Positions 1 to 9,512 are shown, counted from the first letter of the stretch. The stretch is DNA of 15,563 nucleotides from CAZXSK01 sp964642855 (GCA_964642855.1 CAZXSK010000079.1:1-15563), one strand, 5' to 3'. Translations and numbers: made by a program. Notes: generated by a model not told the origin, from the sequence alone.

Positions 1-39
1 CCACAAACCCCCGACAGTTCGCCAACGAGAGTCAGCCGG

Positions 40-549
40 CTAGCGATCCCACTCGCAGACGAAGCCATAGGGCATCCAGAAGCCGTCCCCCTCGGCTGCG
101 ACGTCGACCCAGTCGCCCCCGTCGTAGGTAGCCAGGTAGTTCTCGTCACCGCCCCAGTTGTTGGGCTGGCCGGGCAGCCAACTCTCGTACTTCCAATCCG
201 AGCCGTCGATCCAACGCCACGTGCCCTCCTGCTTCTCGTCGGTTCCGCCGAGGTACAGGTACCTGCCGTCGGCAAGCTCGGCCAGGAAGGCCTGCTCCGA
301 CTCGCTGGTGATGCAGGCGAGATATCCGCCCATTTTCTCGCAACGGGCCTTGGCCTGCTGCCACGTAACGTCCTCCTCGAAGGCCATGTACCAGTGTCCG
401 CCGTGGGCGACGGCGTCGGCGGGCCTGGACGCAAGGTTGAGGGCATTGGGGTCAGCGTCGGTGGGCGCCTGGGCGCAAGTCCTGCCGCAGCCGGTGGCCG
501 GCAGGCCCGCGGCGACGGCAAACGAGATCAACAGGGCGAATCGGAGCAT
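40..549 (-). CDS. C-type lectin domain protein, probable lipoprotein
   Basis: A 169-residue protein. I start it at the ATG at 549 because a strong AAGGAGGAG ribosome site lies just upstream and a signal peptide begins there; an open frame extends further but lacks these. Residues 1-20 form a hydrophobic signal followed by Cys21 in the context ATGC, which is an acceptable though imperfect lipobox, so the protein is probably lipid-anchored or exported. Residues 51-169 are a C-type lectin-like domain: GGHWY opening, Cys70 and Cys165 as the conserved outer disulfide pair, WIDG at 113-116, QPN at 128-130 (the position of the EPN/QPD sugar-specificity loop) and a GDWVDV segment near 146-150. The inner cysteine pair of animal lectins is absent. 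The likely role is calcium-dependent glycan or protein binding at the cell surface; the ligand is unknown. It is transcribed away from the radical SAM gene. Confidence 0.88.
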   Translation of the reverse strand: MLRFALLISFAVAAGLPATGCGRTCAQAPTDADPNALNLASRPADAVAHGGHWYMAFEEDVTWQQAKARCEKMGGYLACITSESEQAFLAELADGRYLYLGGTDEKQEGTWRWIDGSDWKYESWLPGQPNNWGGDENYLATYDGGDWVDVAAEGDGFWMPYGFVCEWDR

Positions 550-622
550 GGTCTCCTCCTTGTCTGGACTGCCCGCAGGTCGCCGGCGGCGCTCGCTGCA
601 CCATCCGGCGACGCGTCGGACC

Positions 623-628
623 ATTGTA
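623..628 (-). promoter_or_regulatory. Possible -10 box of the lectin gene
   Basis: On the minus strand this reads TACAAT, a five-of-six match to the sigma70 -10 consensus, about 75 bases upstream of the lectin start codon. No convincing -35 box is seen 16-18 bases further up, so this is a weak call. Confidence 0.3.
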
Positions 629-724
629 GGCCTCCCCGGCCGTCGGATACCGCCGGGCAGGCACACGGCCGTCGGAACCGGCGATGCGGAAGCCCCCCGA
701 CCCCCCGGCCCGGCCGGCGTGTTA

Positions 725-733
725 TGCTATACT
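725..733 (+). promoter_or_regulatory. Possible extended -10 promoter of the radical SAM/cyclase operon
   Basis: The sequence TGCTATACT combines an extended -10 TGn element with TATACT (five of six). It stands in a very GC-rich stretch, with no recognisable -35. Transcription would begin near 740, giving a leader of about 60 bases before the start at 802. If it is right, it excludes the further upstream ATG at 723 as the start codon. Confidence 0.4.
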
Positions 734-801
734 GTCGTGCCGTAACGGGCGCCCGGCTGGGGCCCGCAAAACGTATCCGTCAGCGAGGTCGTCTGTCGTT
801 C

Positions 802-2144
802 ATGCCATCCCCTGCTCGCCCAATGCGACTGCTGCTGGTCAGGCCGTCCACCTACGACCGCCGTGGCGATCTGGTCCGAGGACGCAAGGCGTTCCTGCCC
901 TCGCGGACGCTGCCCTACCTGGCCGCCCTGACTCCACCGGAATTCGACGTACGCATCGTGGACGATCTCGTCCAGGAAGTGCCCGTCGACACCGACGCCG
1001 ACGCGGTCGTGATGTCCGGCCTGCTGACCAACGTGCCCCGCGCGATGGACCTCGCCCGCGAGTTCCACCGGCGCGGCAAGCCCGTGATCATCGGCGGCAT
1101 GGCGGTGTTCTCGCGGGGCGAGCAGATGGCCGCCAGCGGGCAGTTCGCCTCGGTCGTCCATGGCGAGGCAGAAGCCGTCTGGCCTCAGGTGCTCGACGAT
1201 CTTCGCCGCGGCGAGCTGAGGCCCGTCTACGACGGAGGCCGGGCCGCGGACCTCGCGGGCCTGCCCGTCGCCCGGTACGACCTGCTGGACCTGCGGCGGT
1301 ACCACAAGGCGCCGCTGTCGTCCAAGCCGTTCTACACGGTGGAGACCTCGCGAGGCTGTCCGTACAACTGCGACTTCTGCGGGGTGTCGCTGTTCTTCGG
1401 GCGGCAGATGCGCTACCGTCCCGTCGGCGACGTGGTCGAGGAGATCCGCTCGCTGGGCGCCAGGTCGCTGATCATCACCGACGACAACGTCACGGCCAAT
1501 CCGGACCGCGCGGCGGAGCTGTTCCGGGCCCTCGCCCCGCTGGGCGTTCGCTGGTCGGGGCAGTTCGCGATGGACGCCCTCGCCCGTCCCGACGTGCTGA
1601 AGCTCGCCGGGCAGGCGGGCTGTCGACACGCGGTGGTGGGCGTCGAGTCACTGCTGGAAGACAATCTCCGCGACGTCAACAAGAAGCAGAACCTCGGCGC
1701 GTCGCTCGACGAAGCGGTGGGCATCTTCCACGACGCGGGGATTTCCTTCACGGCCAGCATGATCCTCGGGCTCGACCACGACACGCCCGAGACCATCGAC
1801 TGGACGGTCGCCCGCGTGCTGGAAAGCGGAGCGGACTTCCTGCTGCCCTGGATCCTCACGCCCGGGCCCGGCTCGGCGATCTTCGATGACATGAAAGCCC
1901 AGGGGCGACTCCTGCACGAGAACTTCTCGCTGTACAACGGCACGGAAGTGGTCTTCACGCCCCGGCGGATGACACCCGGGCAGTTGCAGCAATCCGCCAC
2001 CCGCGCCATGCAGACCTTCTACCGCCTCGGGCCCTGTCTGCGTCGAGGCCTGGCCGCCAGCCACAGGATGGAAACCCTCGCGCTGAACCTCTACTTCCGC
2101 CACTCGGTGCGCAAGGGCATGCACCCGTTTACGGGGGTGTTCTG

Positions 2145-2145
<1 letters not shown>
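802..2145 (+). CDS. B12-binding-type radical SAM enzyme
   Basis: A 447-residue protein from the ATG at 802; the ATG at 823 (MRLLLVRPST) is an equally possible start, as family similarity begins there and neither has a good ribosome site. The N-terminal ~150 residues have the Rossmann-like pattern of a cobalamin-binding domain (VVMSGLLTNV, KPVIIGGMAVF, VVHGEAEAVWP), without a DxHxxG cobalamin-ligand motif. The radical SAM core follows, with CPYNCDFC giving the 4Fe-4S ligands Cys186, Cys190 and Cys193 (CxxxCxxC), then TDDNVTANPDRA and the GVESLLEDNLRDVNKKQN strand typical of the group. Such enzymes cleave S-adenosylmethionine to a radical and carry out methylations or rearrangements; several modify hopanoids and other lipids. 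Its stop codon shares one base with the start of the cyclase gene, so the two are translationally coupled and probably act on one pathway. Substrate and reaction are unknown. Confidence 0.9.
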
Positions 2146-3986
<1,841 letters not shown>

Positions 3987-3991
3987 CTTCA

Positions 3992-4020
3992 CCCAACGCG
4001 CTCGGTTCGCTTGCGTGGGG
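3992..4020 (+). terminator. Weak hairpin after the cyclase gene
   Basis: CCCAACGC (3992-3999) can pair with GCGTGGGG (4013-4020), seven of eight positions, with a 13-base loop, six bases after the cyclase stop codon. No T run follows, so it is only a possible terminator or 3'-end stabiliser. Confidence 0.25.
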
Positions 4021-4065
4021 GCGTCGTCGGGAAGTTGGTCGGGACGGCCCATCGGACAGACACCC

Positions 4066-4094
4066 TTGCCGGCGGGGTCGGTTTCAGGTACACA
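4066..4094 (+). promoter_or_regulatory. Possible sigma70-type promoter of the serine hydrolase
   Basis: TTGCCG (4066-4071), a 17-base spacer and TACACA (4089-4094). The match is moderate (four and three of six). Two other genes here, at 9737 and 12537, have the same TTGCC-N17-NACA layout, which raises its credibility somewhat. The leader would be about 105 bases. Confidence 0.3.
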
Positions 4095-4208
4095 GGAACG
4101 TACATCCGCGGGGCCAGCCGCTGAACTGCCGGAACGACCCGCCCGGGGGGATGCACACCGTCCCGTCCGGGCCCGGCGAATGTGTCTGAGATCGGGAGAA
4201 CTGAACCG

Positions 4209-5357
4209 ATGGCTGATCTGTCTTGTGCCCGCCGGCGGGCATGGCTGCTCGCCCTGACCGCCCTGTTGCTGTCCGCCCTGACCACCGTGTCCGCTGCAAA
4301 GCAGGAGGCTTCCACGGCGTCCGATGTCGACGCGAACACTCCAGCTGTTGACGCCAACGCGGCCGACGCCAACGCGGTGAAGTACTTCACCCGGCCGGAG
4401 GACGGCTGGCCGAAGGACCCGAACACCGGGTTCATCAAGAAGGTCTACCTGAGAGCCAAAAGCGGAAAAGCGCTGCACAAGCGGGCGTGGTTCCACCTTT
4501 CGGTTCCGGACAGCTACACGCCGAAGAAGGCCTGGCCTCTGGCGGTGGTGCTCCACGGCGGACCGGGCGGCAAGCCCGACCAGATCACCGGCTTCTACAA
4601 GGGTGGCCTGTCGCAGATGGGCGCCATCAGCGTGTACCCGATGGCGATGACCGATCAGCTTCTGGACTGGAACTACCCCCACAGCGGGGCGTACATCCTC
4701 TCGATCATCAAACAGGTCGCGCGGGAGTACCGCATCGATCCCCGCAGGCTGTACCTGACCGGCGTGTCGATGGGCGGCGGCGGATCATGGGTGCAGGGCG
4801 CGCTGGGGCGAGAGGTCTGGGCGGCGATCGGCCCGGTGTCCGGCTGGTACGGTGCGAGCCACTCGCCCGACGCCAAGCTCCTGAAGGACATGCCGGTTTA
4901 CTTCCTGCACGGCAGGAAGGACCGCCACGTGCCGGCTGTGCTCAGCCATCGTGCGGCTGCGGCGTTGAAGCGCATCGGCCGGGACGTGAAGGTCTTCAAG
5001 GAGCGTCCCGATGCCAATGACATCGCCGACGCCAACTGCGTGTACCGGGAGATCCAGAACGCCAAGCACAACTGCTTCCTGCCCTGGAAGAAGAGCGGAG
5101 CCCCCGAGCTGGGACTGATGATGTCCTGGATGCTGTCCCACAAGCGGTCGGAACCCGCGGACCTGGACAAGGGGCTCCAGCGGATCGCCGACCATGGCGA
5201 GAAGTTCGGGTGGACGCCCGAGGGGTCGCCGATCGGCCAGTACGGCCGGGAGCAGAAGGAGCCCAAACGCCGCGACAAACGCCGCAAGCCCGACCGCGGG
5301 AGACGCACGGATGAAGACGGCCAGCCGGAAGAGACCGAGGACGACGAGCCGCAATAA
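4209..5357 (+). CDS. Exported alpha/beta serine hydrolase (esterase/peptidase-like)
   Basis: A 382-residue protein. The ATG at 4209 is chosen over a GTG at 4182 because it has GGGAGA about nine bases upstream and starts a clean signal peptide (RRR then a hydrophobic stretch, cleavage near Ala30). A linker of Asp-Ala-Asn repeats (about 40-56) precedes the hydrolase fold. LAVVLHGGPGG (111-121) is the oxyanion-hole strand, GVSMGG places the nucleophile at Ser187, LHGRKDRH suggests Asp238 and NAKHNCF suggests His287 as the rest of the triad. This resembles the PHB-depolymerase/feruloyl-esterase and dienelactone-hydrolase-like group; substrate is not readable. Residues from about 348 are a highly charged tail, first Lys/Arg-rich then acidic, likely disordered. 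Envelope or secreted location is inferred. Confidence 0.85.
   Translation: MADLSCARRRAWLLALTALLLSALTTVSAAKQEASTASDVDANTPAVDANAADANAVKYFTRPEDGWPKDPNTGFIKKVYLRAKSGKALHKRAWFHLSVPDSYTPKKAWPLAVVLHGGPGGKPDQITGFYKGGLSQMGAISVYPMAMTDQLLDWNYPHSGAYILSIIKQVAREYRIDPRRLYLTGVSMGGGGSWVQGALGREVWAAIGPVSGWYGASHSPDAKLLKDMPVYFLHGRKDRHVPAVLSHRAAAALKRIGRDVKVFKERPDANDIADANCVYREIQNAKHNCFLPWKKSGAPELGLMMSWMLSHKRSEPADLDKGLQRIADHGEKFGWTPEGSPIGQYGREQKEPKRRDKRRKPDRGRRTDEDGQPEETEDDEPQ
4350..4379 (+). repeat. Tandem 15-bp repeat encoding Asp-Ala-Asn linker
   Basis: GACGCCAACGCGG occurs twice in tandem with a 15-base period (4350-4364 and 4365-4379), and a diverged copy lies just before. It encodes the D-A-N-A linker between signal peptide and catalytic domain. 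The unit is in frame, so copy-number change would only alter linker length. Confidence 0.7.
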
Positions 5358-5401
5358 CCTCCCCCGCCAGTATCGAAGATCCAACTCGTCGCGCAGCGAT
5401 A

Positions 5402-5467
5402 CACTTCACTGAAGGTGTCACGACAGGCCTGACACGCCTGTTGCCCAGAGGACATGGAAGTGAAGTG
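5402..5467 (+). promoter_or_regulatory. Structured leader with RBS-sequestering inverted repeat before the permease
   Basis: CACTTCACT (5402-5410) is a perfect 9-base inverted match to AGTGAAGTG (5459-5467), which ends one base before the permease ATG and covers the place a ribosome site should be. Between them lie two mutually exclusive perfect 6-base hairpins: GTGTCA/TGACAC (5415-5420 with 5430-5435) and ACAGGC/GCCTGT (5423-5428 with 5436-5441). This could be a cis-acting RNA switch, attenuator or thermosensor. It matches no riboswitch class I recognise. Confidence 0.4.
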
Positions 5468-5468
5468 A
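5454..5468 (+). CDS. Possible four-codon leader peptide (MEVK)
   Basis: ATG GAA GTG AAG TGA sits directly before the permease, its stop codon abutting the permease start. AGAGGA lies just upstream but only one base from this ATG, closer than normal for a ribosome site. It overlaps the 3' arm of the inverted repeat, so ribosomes here would open the structure. It may be coincidence. Confidence 0.15.
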   Translation: MEVK

Positions 5469-6743
5469 ATGGATTGGTTTCTGACAAGCTGGGGCAAGGC
5501 GGCCATGACGGCCGTCGGTTTCTTCTGGATGGCGTTCTGGGCGTTCGCGCTCGGTTACCTGATCAGTTCGGCGATCCAGGTATTCGTCACCCGTCAGCGG
5601 ATGAAGCAGGCGATGGGCGAAACCGGCCCGCGTTCGGTCGGGCTGGGCACCTTCTTCGGGTTCATCTCCAGTTCCTGCAGCTTCGCCGCGCTGAGCACCA
5701 GCCGCTCCATCTTCCAGAAAGGGGCCGGGCTGGTACCCGCGCTGGCGTTCCTGCTTGCCTCAACGAACCTGGTCATCGAACTGGGAATCGTCATCCTGGT
5801 CTTTCTCTCCTGGCAGTTCGCACTGGCTGAATACGTCGGCGGAATCCTGCTGATCCTGGTGATGTGGGCCGTTGTCAAGCTGACGCTGCCCCGCAAGCTC
5901 GAGCAGGAAGCACGCGAGCACGCCGAGCAGGCAGGCGACGACGAGGACGGAGACATTCCCGACTGGCGAAACCTCATGCGTTCCCTGAAAGGCTGGCGCA
6001 AAACCGCCCACCGCTACTTCATGGAATGGAAGATGGTCTGGAAAGACGTGACGATCGGCTTCACCGTCGCCGGAGCAATTGCCGTGTTCGTACCCCCGTC
6101 CTTCTTCCAGGCACTGTTTCTCGGAAGCGGCGCCGATGGCGGAGCCGCATGGTGGCAGATCGCCCTGCACTCGCTGATCGGGCCGGTCGCTGCCTTCTTC
6201 ACGTTCATCGGATCGATGGGCAACATCCCGCTGGCCGGTGTCTTGTTCGGATCGGGCGTGAGTTTCGCGGGAATCATGGCCTTCATCTTCTCCGATCTCG
6301 TTGTGTTCCCGGTCCTGCGCATCAGCGCCGGATACTTCGGCTGGAAAATGGCCGGCTACATCCTGATCGTCTTCCTGATCTGTATCATCGTCAGCAGCCT
6401 GGTGATGCACGCCGGTTTCGGGGCTATCGGCATTCTCCCGGAGAAGTCATCCGTCGCGGCGCAGCAGGTCAAGCCTGCCGAGCGGTTCAAAATCGACTAC
6501 ACGCTGTTCCTGAACATCGGCTTCGCGGTGTTGAGTATCTTCCTGGCCGGGATGGTCCTCTTGACGGGCTCCAGCAGCGGCAGCTCGCAGAAGAGGGACT
6601 CGGGGGGCAATGACGGCGATGACAGCAACGAGGACGACAACGGGGAGAGCAACACCGACTGGATGCAGCGCGTGCTGCTGATCCTGGCCGTTGGCGCGGC
6701 GCTCTGGCTGCTGGGCGGGCTCGCCGTCTACGCCCTCGCCTGA
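5469..6743 (+). CDS. UPF0718/ArsP-like (DUF318) membrane permease
   Basis: A 424-residue polytopic membrane protein with about ten predicted membrane segments (approximately 10-35, 60-80, 86-112, 118-138, 192-217, 232-252, 258-283, 295-325, 343-366, 400-420). The pair of homologous halves and the motif GFISSSCSFAALSTSRSIFQKGAG (Cys70 at its centre) with FLLASTNLVIELG identify the permease family that includes YraQ and the organoarsenical exporter ArsP. The substrate here is unknown; no ArsR or other metal-resistance gene is nearby. A charged loop at about 141-190 separates the halves, and a Ser/Gly then Asp/Asn/Glu-rich stretch (368-395) sits before the last helix. The start is fixed: an in-frame TGA lies immediately upstream. 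The leader is highly structured, suggesting post-transcriptional control. It converges on the FG-GAP gene with only 17 bases between. Confidence 0.88.
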   Translation: MDWFLTSWGKAAMTAVGFFWMAFWAFALGYLISSAIQVFVTRQRMKQAMGETGPRSVGLGTFFGFISSSCSFAALSTSRSIFQKGAGLVPALAFLLASTNLVIELGIVILVFLSWQFALAEYVGGILLILVMWAVVKLTLPRKLEQEAREHAEQAGDDEDGDIPDWRNLMRSLKGWRKTAHRYFMEWKMVWKDVTIGFTVAGAIAVFVPPSFFQALFLGSGADGGAAWWQIALHSLIGPVAAFFTFIGSMGNIPLAGVLFGSGVSFAGIMAFIFSDLVVFPVLRISAGYFGWKMAGYILIVFLICIIVSSLVMHAGFGAIGILPEKSSVAAQQVKPAERFKIDYTLFLNIGFAVLSIFLAGMVLLTGSSSGSSQKRDSGGNDGDDSNEDDNGESNTDWMQRVLLILAVGAALWLLGGLAVYALA

Positions 6744-6760
6744 CCCCCCTGCGATTCAGG

Positions 6761-8746
6761 CTAGTCGGGCCAGCTTACGTTCGTTCGCCGCACCGGCCGG
6801 TACGTCGCGCCTTCCGCGGGTTCCCCCGCCGGTGCGATCAGCCTGAGTTTGTTCCCGACGCGAAGGACCACCACGTCCCGTGGATCGCCCTGCCTCAGCG
6901 CCGCGCGGAACGCCTGCACCCGGTCGTACCGCTGGGCGAACGGGTCGTCATAGGGAACCAGGGAATCGAGCTCGATCAGCCGCCGGCCGAGATGGTCGTA
7001 TATCCCCCGCCATCCGGGCCCGTCGACCACCAGCAGGTGCTCCAGGCCCGTCGCCAGCCAGTTCACCGGTTTGGCGCTCTGGCAGACGAAGCCCGGCTGG
7101 AATCGCCCCACCCGCGTGCCCATCGGCTCGTAGATCGCCGTCACCCCATAGTTGCCCCACCGGTTGCCGGACACCGCGTGCACGCAGTCGCTGTCGGGCA
7201 CGATCCGGCCGGCTGCGATCGTCTGCGTGTGCCCCTGCGGATGGGCGGCCAGCAGTTCGCCCGTCCGCGCGTCGCACACGAGATGACCGGCCGAACTCGA
7301 CGCCATGTGCAGCGTCGGCCGCGCGTCGGGCCCGGCGAAGAACCCCATCACCGACGAGTCGACGTGCCCGCCGTTGGGTACCTTCAGCCGGCGGGTGATC
7401 TCGTCCTGTCGCCAGATCGTCTCGCCGTCGGCCGAGAGCAGCAGGCAGCCGGCGAAGATTTCCTCTCGCCCGTCGCCGTCGACGTCGCAGACGCTGTTGT
7501 GGTGCCCGTGCCCGTTGCCGGAGATTGCCTCGACCCGCCACCGCACCTGCAGGTCCGGTCCGATCGCGACGATGTCTTCGCTGTTGGCACCGTAGGTGAC
7601 AAAGAAATGGTCCCGCCTGCCCGATCCGTCCAGATCGGCGGTGATGAACGGCCCGTTCCCGGCCGCCGGCTTGCGTCCGGCAGCACTTCGCGGCGCCTCG
7701 GCGCGCAGGCGCACTTCTCCGCTCCGGCCGTCCACCAGCAGCAGTTCGTCGGGGGTTACCGCAAAGAAGTCGCACCCGCCATCGTCGCGCGGCGGGGTGG
7801 GCAACATGCGCCCAACGCCCGGCAGCGACGCCTTCCACAGCACCGTTCCGTCCGGCTCGATCAGCACATGGGTGCTGTCGTCGGGCGCATCGAAGAGATC
7901 CACGAGCAACTGTGTACTGTCGCCATGCGCGAACCGGCCGGGCTGGACCGTCGCGTTGTGGCGGATCGTCCTGGACAGCGCCCCGTGCTCGGAGAGATCC
8001 AGATCTCTGACGACCTCGGGGCCAGGAAGAGTCGCCGGTCCGGGTGGCGGAGTGGGGTCCACCGCGCCGGTCGCCTCGACTCGCTCGGCCGGGGTGATCT
8101 CGAAGTGCGTCACAAAACTCGTGCAGCTTGCCCGCAGGCCACACCAGCCCGAACGCCAGGTGTAGTCTGCCGCGGTGAACAGGTGCTCACCCTGAAAATA
8201 CGCGTCAAACATGCCGCCGCGCATCGTCAGCGCCAGGTCGTACTCCGTCCAGACGTCGAGGTGCACCTTCGCCCAGCCCAGGGTGGTCCACTGGGCGTCT
8301 TCGCGGCGATAGAGCACGACGCGGTCGGGGTACTCCAGCGTCAGGAAGTAGTACGAGCGCATGTCGCGCATCCGCGCGACGATGCCCGTCCACGCACCGA
8401 CGTGGTCCTGGTTGTCGCCCCCGTAACCGAACGTGGTTTCTTCGTATCCCAGCCGCCCGGAAAGCGTGCCGTCTGCCACCGGCTGGCGGTGAACCACCGC
8501 GTTGTCGTACCAGAGATGCCACCCCTTCTGCCAGACGTCGGCGGGCACGCGCTTCTCGAAGGCGAAGTGCAGGCAACGTTTGCCGTCGTAGAAATCGTCG
8601 ACCAGCAGGAAGCTCGGCTGGTGATGCCACACCAGCGGCGCCTCCCAGTCGGCAAAGGCCCGGTCGTTGACGTGATTGGGCTTATCGCGGTCGAAGACCG
8701 GCCCGGTCTCCCCCTCGGCAATGGGGAGAATTCGTTTGGCAGCCAC
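6761..8746 (-). CDS. FG-GAP/beta-propeller repeat protein, possible rhamnogalacturonan-lyase-like enzyme
   Basis: A 661-residue protein. I choose the GTG at 8746 since AAAGGA lies eight bases upstream and earlier in-frame starts would overlap the DUF1961 gene with low-complexity sequence. Residues about 45-220 look like a concanavalin/LamG-type beta-sandwich (DDFYDGKR..., YYFLTLEYPDRVVLYRRE, YDLALTMRGGMFDAYFQGEHLF). Residues about 265-661 are repeats of an FG-GAP/propeller kind with calcium-loop-like motifs DLDGSGRRD (371-379) and DVDGDGREE (421-429), preceded by GNGHGHHNSVC. Such propellers with DxDGDG loops occur in family 11 rhamnogalacturonan lyases, and its partner is a YesU homologue from that pathway, so a pectin-lyase-type role is inferred, not shown. 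No signal peptide is visible with this start, which is odd for a polysaccharide lyase. It is 23 bases downstream of the DUF1961 gene and surely co-transcribed. Confidence 0.75.
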   Translation of the reverse strand: MAAKRILPIAEGETGPVFDRDKPNHVNDRAFADWEAPLVWHHQPSFLLVDDFYDGKRCLHFAFEKRVPADVWQKGWHLWYDNAVVHRQPVADGTLSGRLGYEETTFGYGGDNQDHVGAWTGIVARMRDMRSYYFLTLEYPDRVVLYRREDAQWTTLGWAKVHLDVWTEYDLALTMRGGMFDAYFQGEHLFTAADYTWRSGWCGLRASCTSFVTHFEITPAERVEATGAVDPTPPPGPATLPGPEVVRDLDLSEHGALSRTIRHNATVQPGRFAHGDSTQLLVDLFDAPDDSTHVLIEPDGTVLWKASLPGVGRMLPTPPRDDGGCDFFAVTPDELLLVDGRSGEVRLRAEAPRSAAGRKPAAGNGPFITADLDGSGRRDHFFVTYGANSEDIVAIGPDLQVRWRVEAISGNGHGHHNSVCDVDGDGREEIFAGCLLLSADGETIWRQDEITRRLKVPNGGHVDSSVMGFFAGPDARPTLHMASSSAGHLVCDARTGELLAAHPQGHTQTIAAGRIVPDSDCVHAVSGNRWGNYGVTAIYEPMGTRVGRFQPGFVCQSAKPVNWLATGLEHLLVVDGPGWRGIYDHLGRRLIELDSLVPYDDPFAQRYDRVQAFRAALRQGDPRDVVVLRVGNKLRLIAPAGEPAEGATYRPVRRTNVSWPD

Positions 8747-8769
8747 TGTGGATTGTCCTTTGCGTGCGG

Positions 8770-9459
8770 TCAGTCCGTCTGCTTGACTTCGCGGACGACC
8801 AGGTTGGAGTAGTCGGCAATCAGCGGGGCCATCTGGCGGAAACCGATGTACCCTTCGCCCAGCACGGGCCCGTACGTTTCGCCGTCGTCCTGCCACGTGT
8901 ACAGCGGCAGGTCGTTGACGCTGAAACGCACCCACGGGCCACACTTGACCACCTCCATACGGTAATCGTCGATCACGTCGATCACCGAGGGGATCGGGTC
9001 TGCCCCCTGCGTGACCAGGTGAAAACCGCAACTCTTGCGGAGATTGGCCGTGTGGAACGACCGCTCGCCCTTGGGGTTTTTCCGCCGGAAGTACGAGCCG
9101 TGGTAGCCATTGATATCGCTGGAGTGGTACTGGCGGTATTCCCCCGCCCGGGGGGCCAGCGACGGGTCGAACAGGTCCTTGCCCTCCTGGCCGTTCGCAC
9201 AGAACCAGAGCATCGCCAGGCCCGGCTCACGGATCGGCCGGAAATTCCAGCTGATCGCGACGTCTGCAGGGAACTTCTTCGGGCACCAGAACAGGTAATT
9301 CGCAGCCTGGCCGGCCGAGGGGTCCATGGCGTTCTCCAGCCTCAGCTTGCCCATCGGGAAGCTGGTGACCGGCGAGCCTTCGGCGATGAAGTCGGCGACG
9401 TCGTCGGGTCCGGCAAGCGGGTTCTCGTAGATCACGTCTGCGGTTTCGAATTGGGGCAT
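8770..9459 (-). CDS. YesU-like DUF1961 family protein
   Basis: A 229-residue protein beginning MPQFETADVIYENPL. The ATG at 9459 is preferred to one at 9480 because AAAGGAGA lies six bases before it. It matches the Bacillus YesU family (DUF1961) along its length as I recall it: YLFWCPKKFPADVAISWNF (55-73), REPGLAMLWFCANGQEGKDLFDPSL (77-101), YHSSDINGYHGSYFRRKN (111-128), NLRKSCGFHLVTQGADPIPS (139-158) and DDGETYGPVLGEGYIGFRQMAPL (191-213). The fold is a concanavalin-like beta-sandwich. YesU lies in the rhamnogalacturonan utilisation cluster of Bacillus subtilis, but its activity is not settled to my knowledge. No signal peptide is seen, suggesting a cytoplasmic role on imported oligosaccharides. 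It is first gene of an operon with the FG-GAP protein, divergent from the AraC regulator. Confidence 0.88.
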   Translation of the reverse strand: MPQFETADVIYENPLAGPDDVADFIAEGSPVTSFPMGKLRLENAMDPSAGQAANYLFWCPKKFPADVAISWNFRPIREPGLAMLWFCANGQEGKDLFDPSLAPRAGEYRQYHSSDINGYHGSYFRRKNPKGERSFHTANLRKSCGFHLVTQGADPIPSVIDVIDDYRMEVVKCGPWVRFSVNDLPLYTWQDDGETYGPVLGEGYIGFRQMAPLIADYSNLVVREVKQTD

Positions 9460-9484
9460 CGAAGATCTCCTTTCTGCCATGACG

Positions 9485-9512
9485 CTTACAGCATACCTTC
9501 CCTGGCGGGCAA
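9485..9512 (-). promoter_or_regulatory. Possible promoter of the DUF1961/FG-GAP operon
   Basis: On the minus strand: TTGCCC (9512-9507), a 16-base spacer and TGTAAG (9490-9485), each four of six to consensus. Transcription would begin near 9478, giving a leader of about 20 bases that contains the AAAGGAGA ribosome site. A large dyad lies just upstream of the -35 box, the usual place for an activator. Confidence 0.35.

Noticed and set aside
394..801. N-terminal extension of the radical SAM frame
   Set aside because: It overlaps the lectin gene, is low-complexity Arg/Gly-rich, and would lie upstream of the likely promoter at 725-733; family similarity begins only at about 823.
4047..4166. Eight-base inverted match CGGGACGG/CCGTCCCG about 110 bases apart before the serine hydrolase
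   Set aside because: Wide separation and GC-only sequence make a chance match likely.
4182..4208. GTG start nine codons before the chosen start of the serine hydrolase
   Set aside because: No ribosome site before it, and the added residues precede an otherwise normal signal peptide.
5415..5441. H-type pseudoknot made of the two 6-base stems in the permease leader
   Set aside because: The third loop would have zero bases across a six-base-pair stem, which is sterically not possible; the stems are better read as alternatives.
6992..8812. 606-codon open frame opposite the FG-GAP gene
   Set aside because: Antisense shadow in high-GC DNA; the minus-strand protein has recognisable motifs and a ribosome site, this one has neither.
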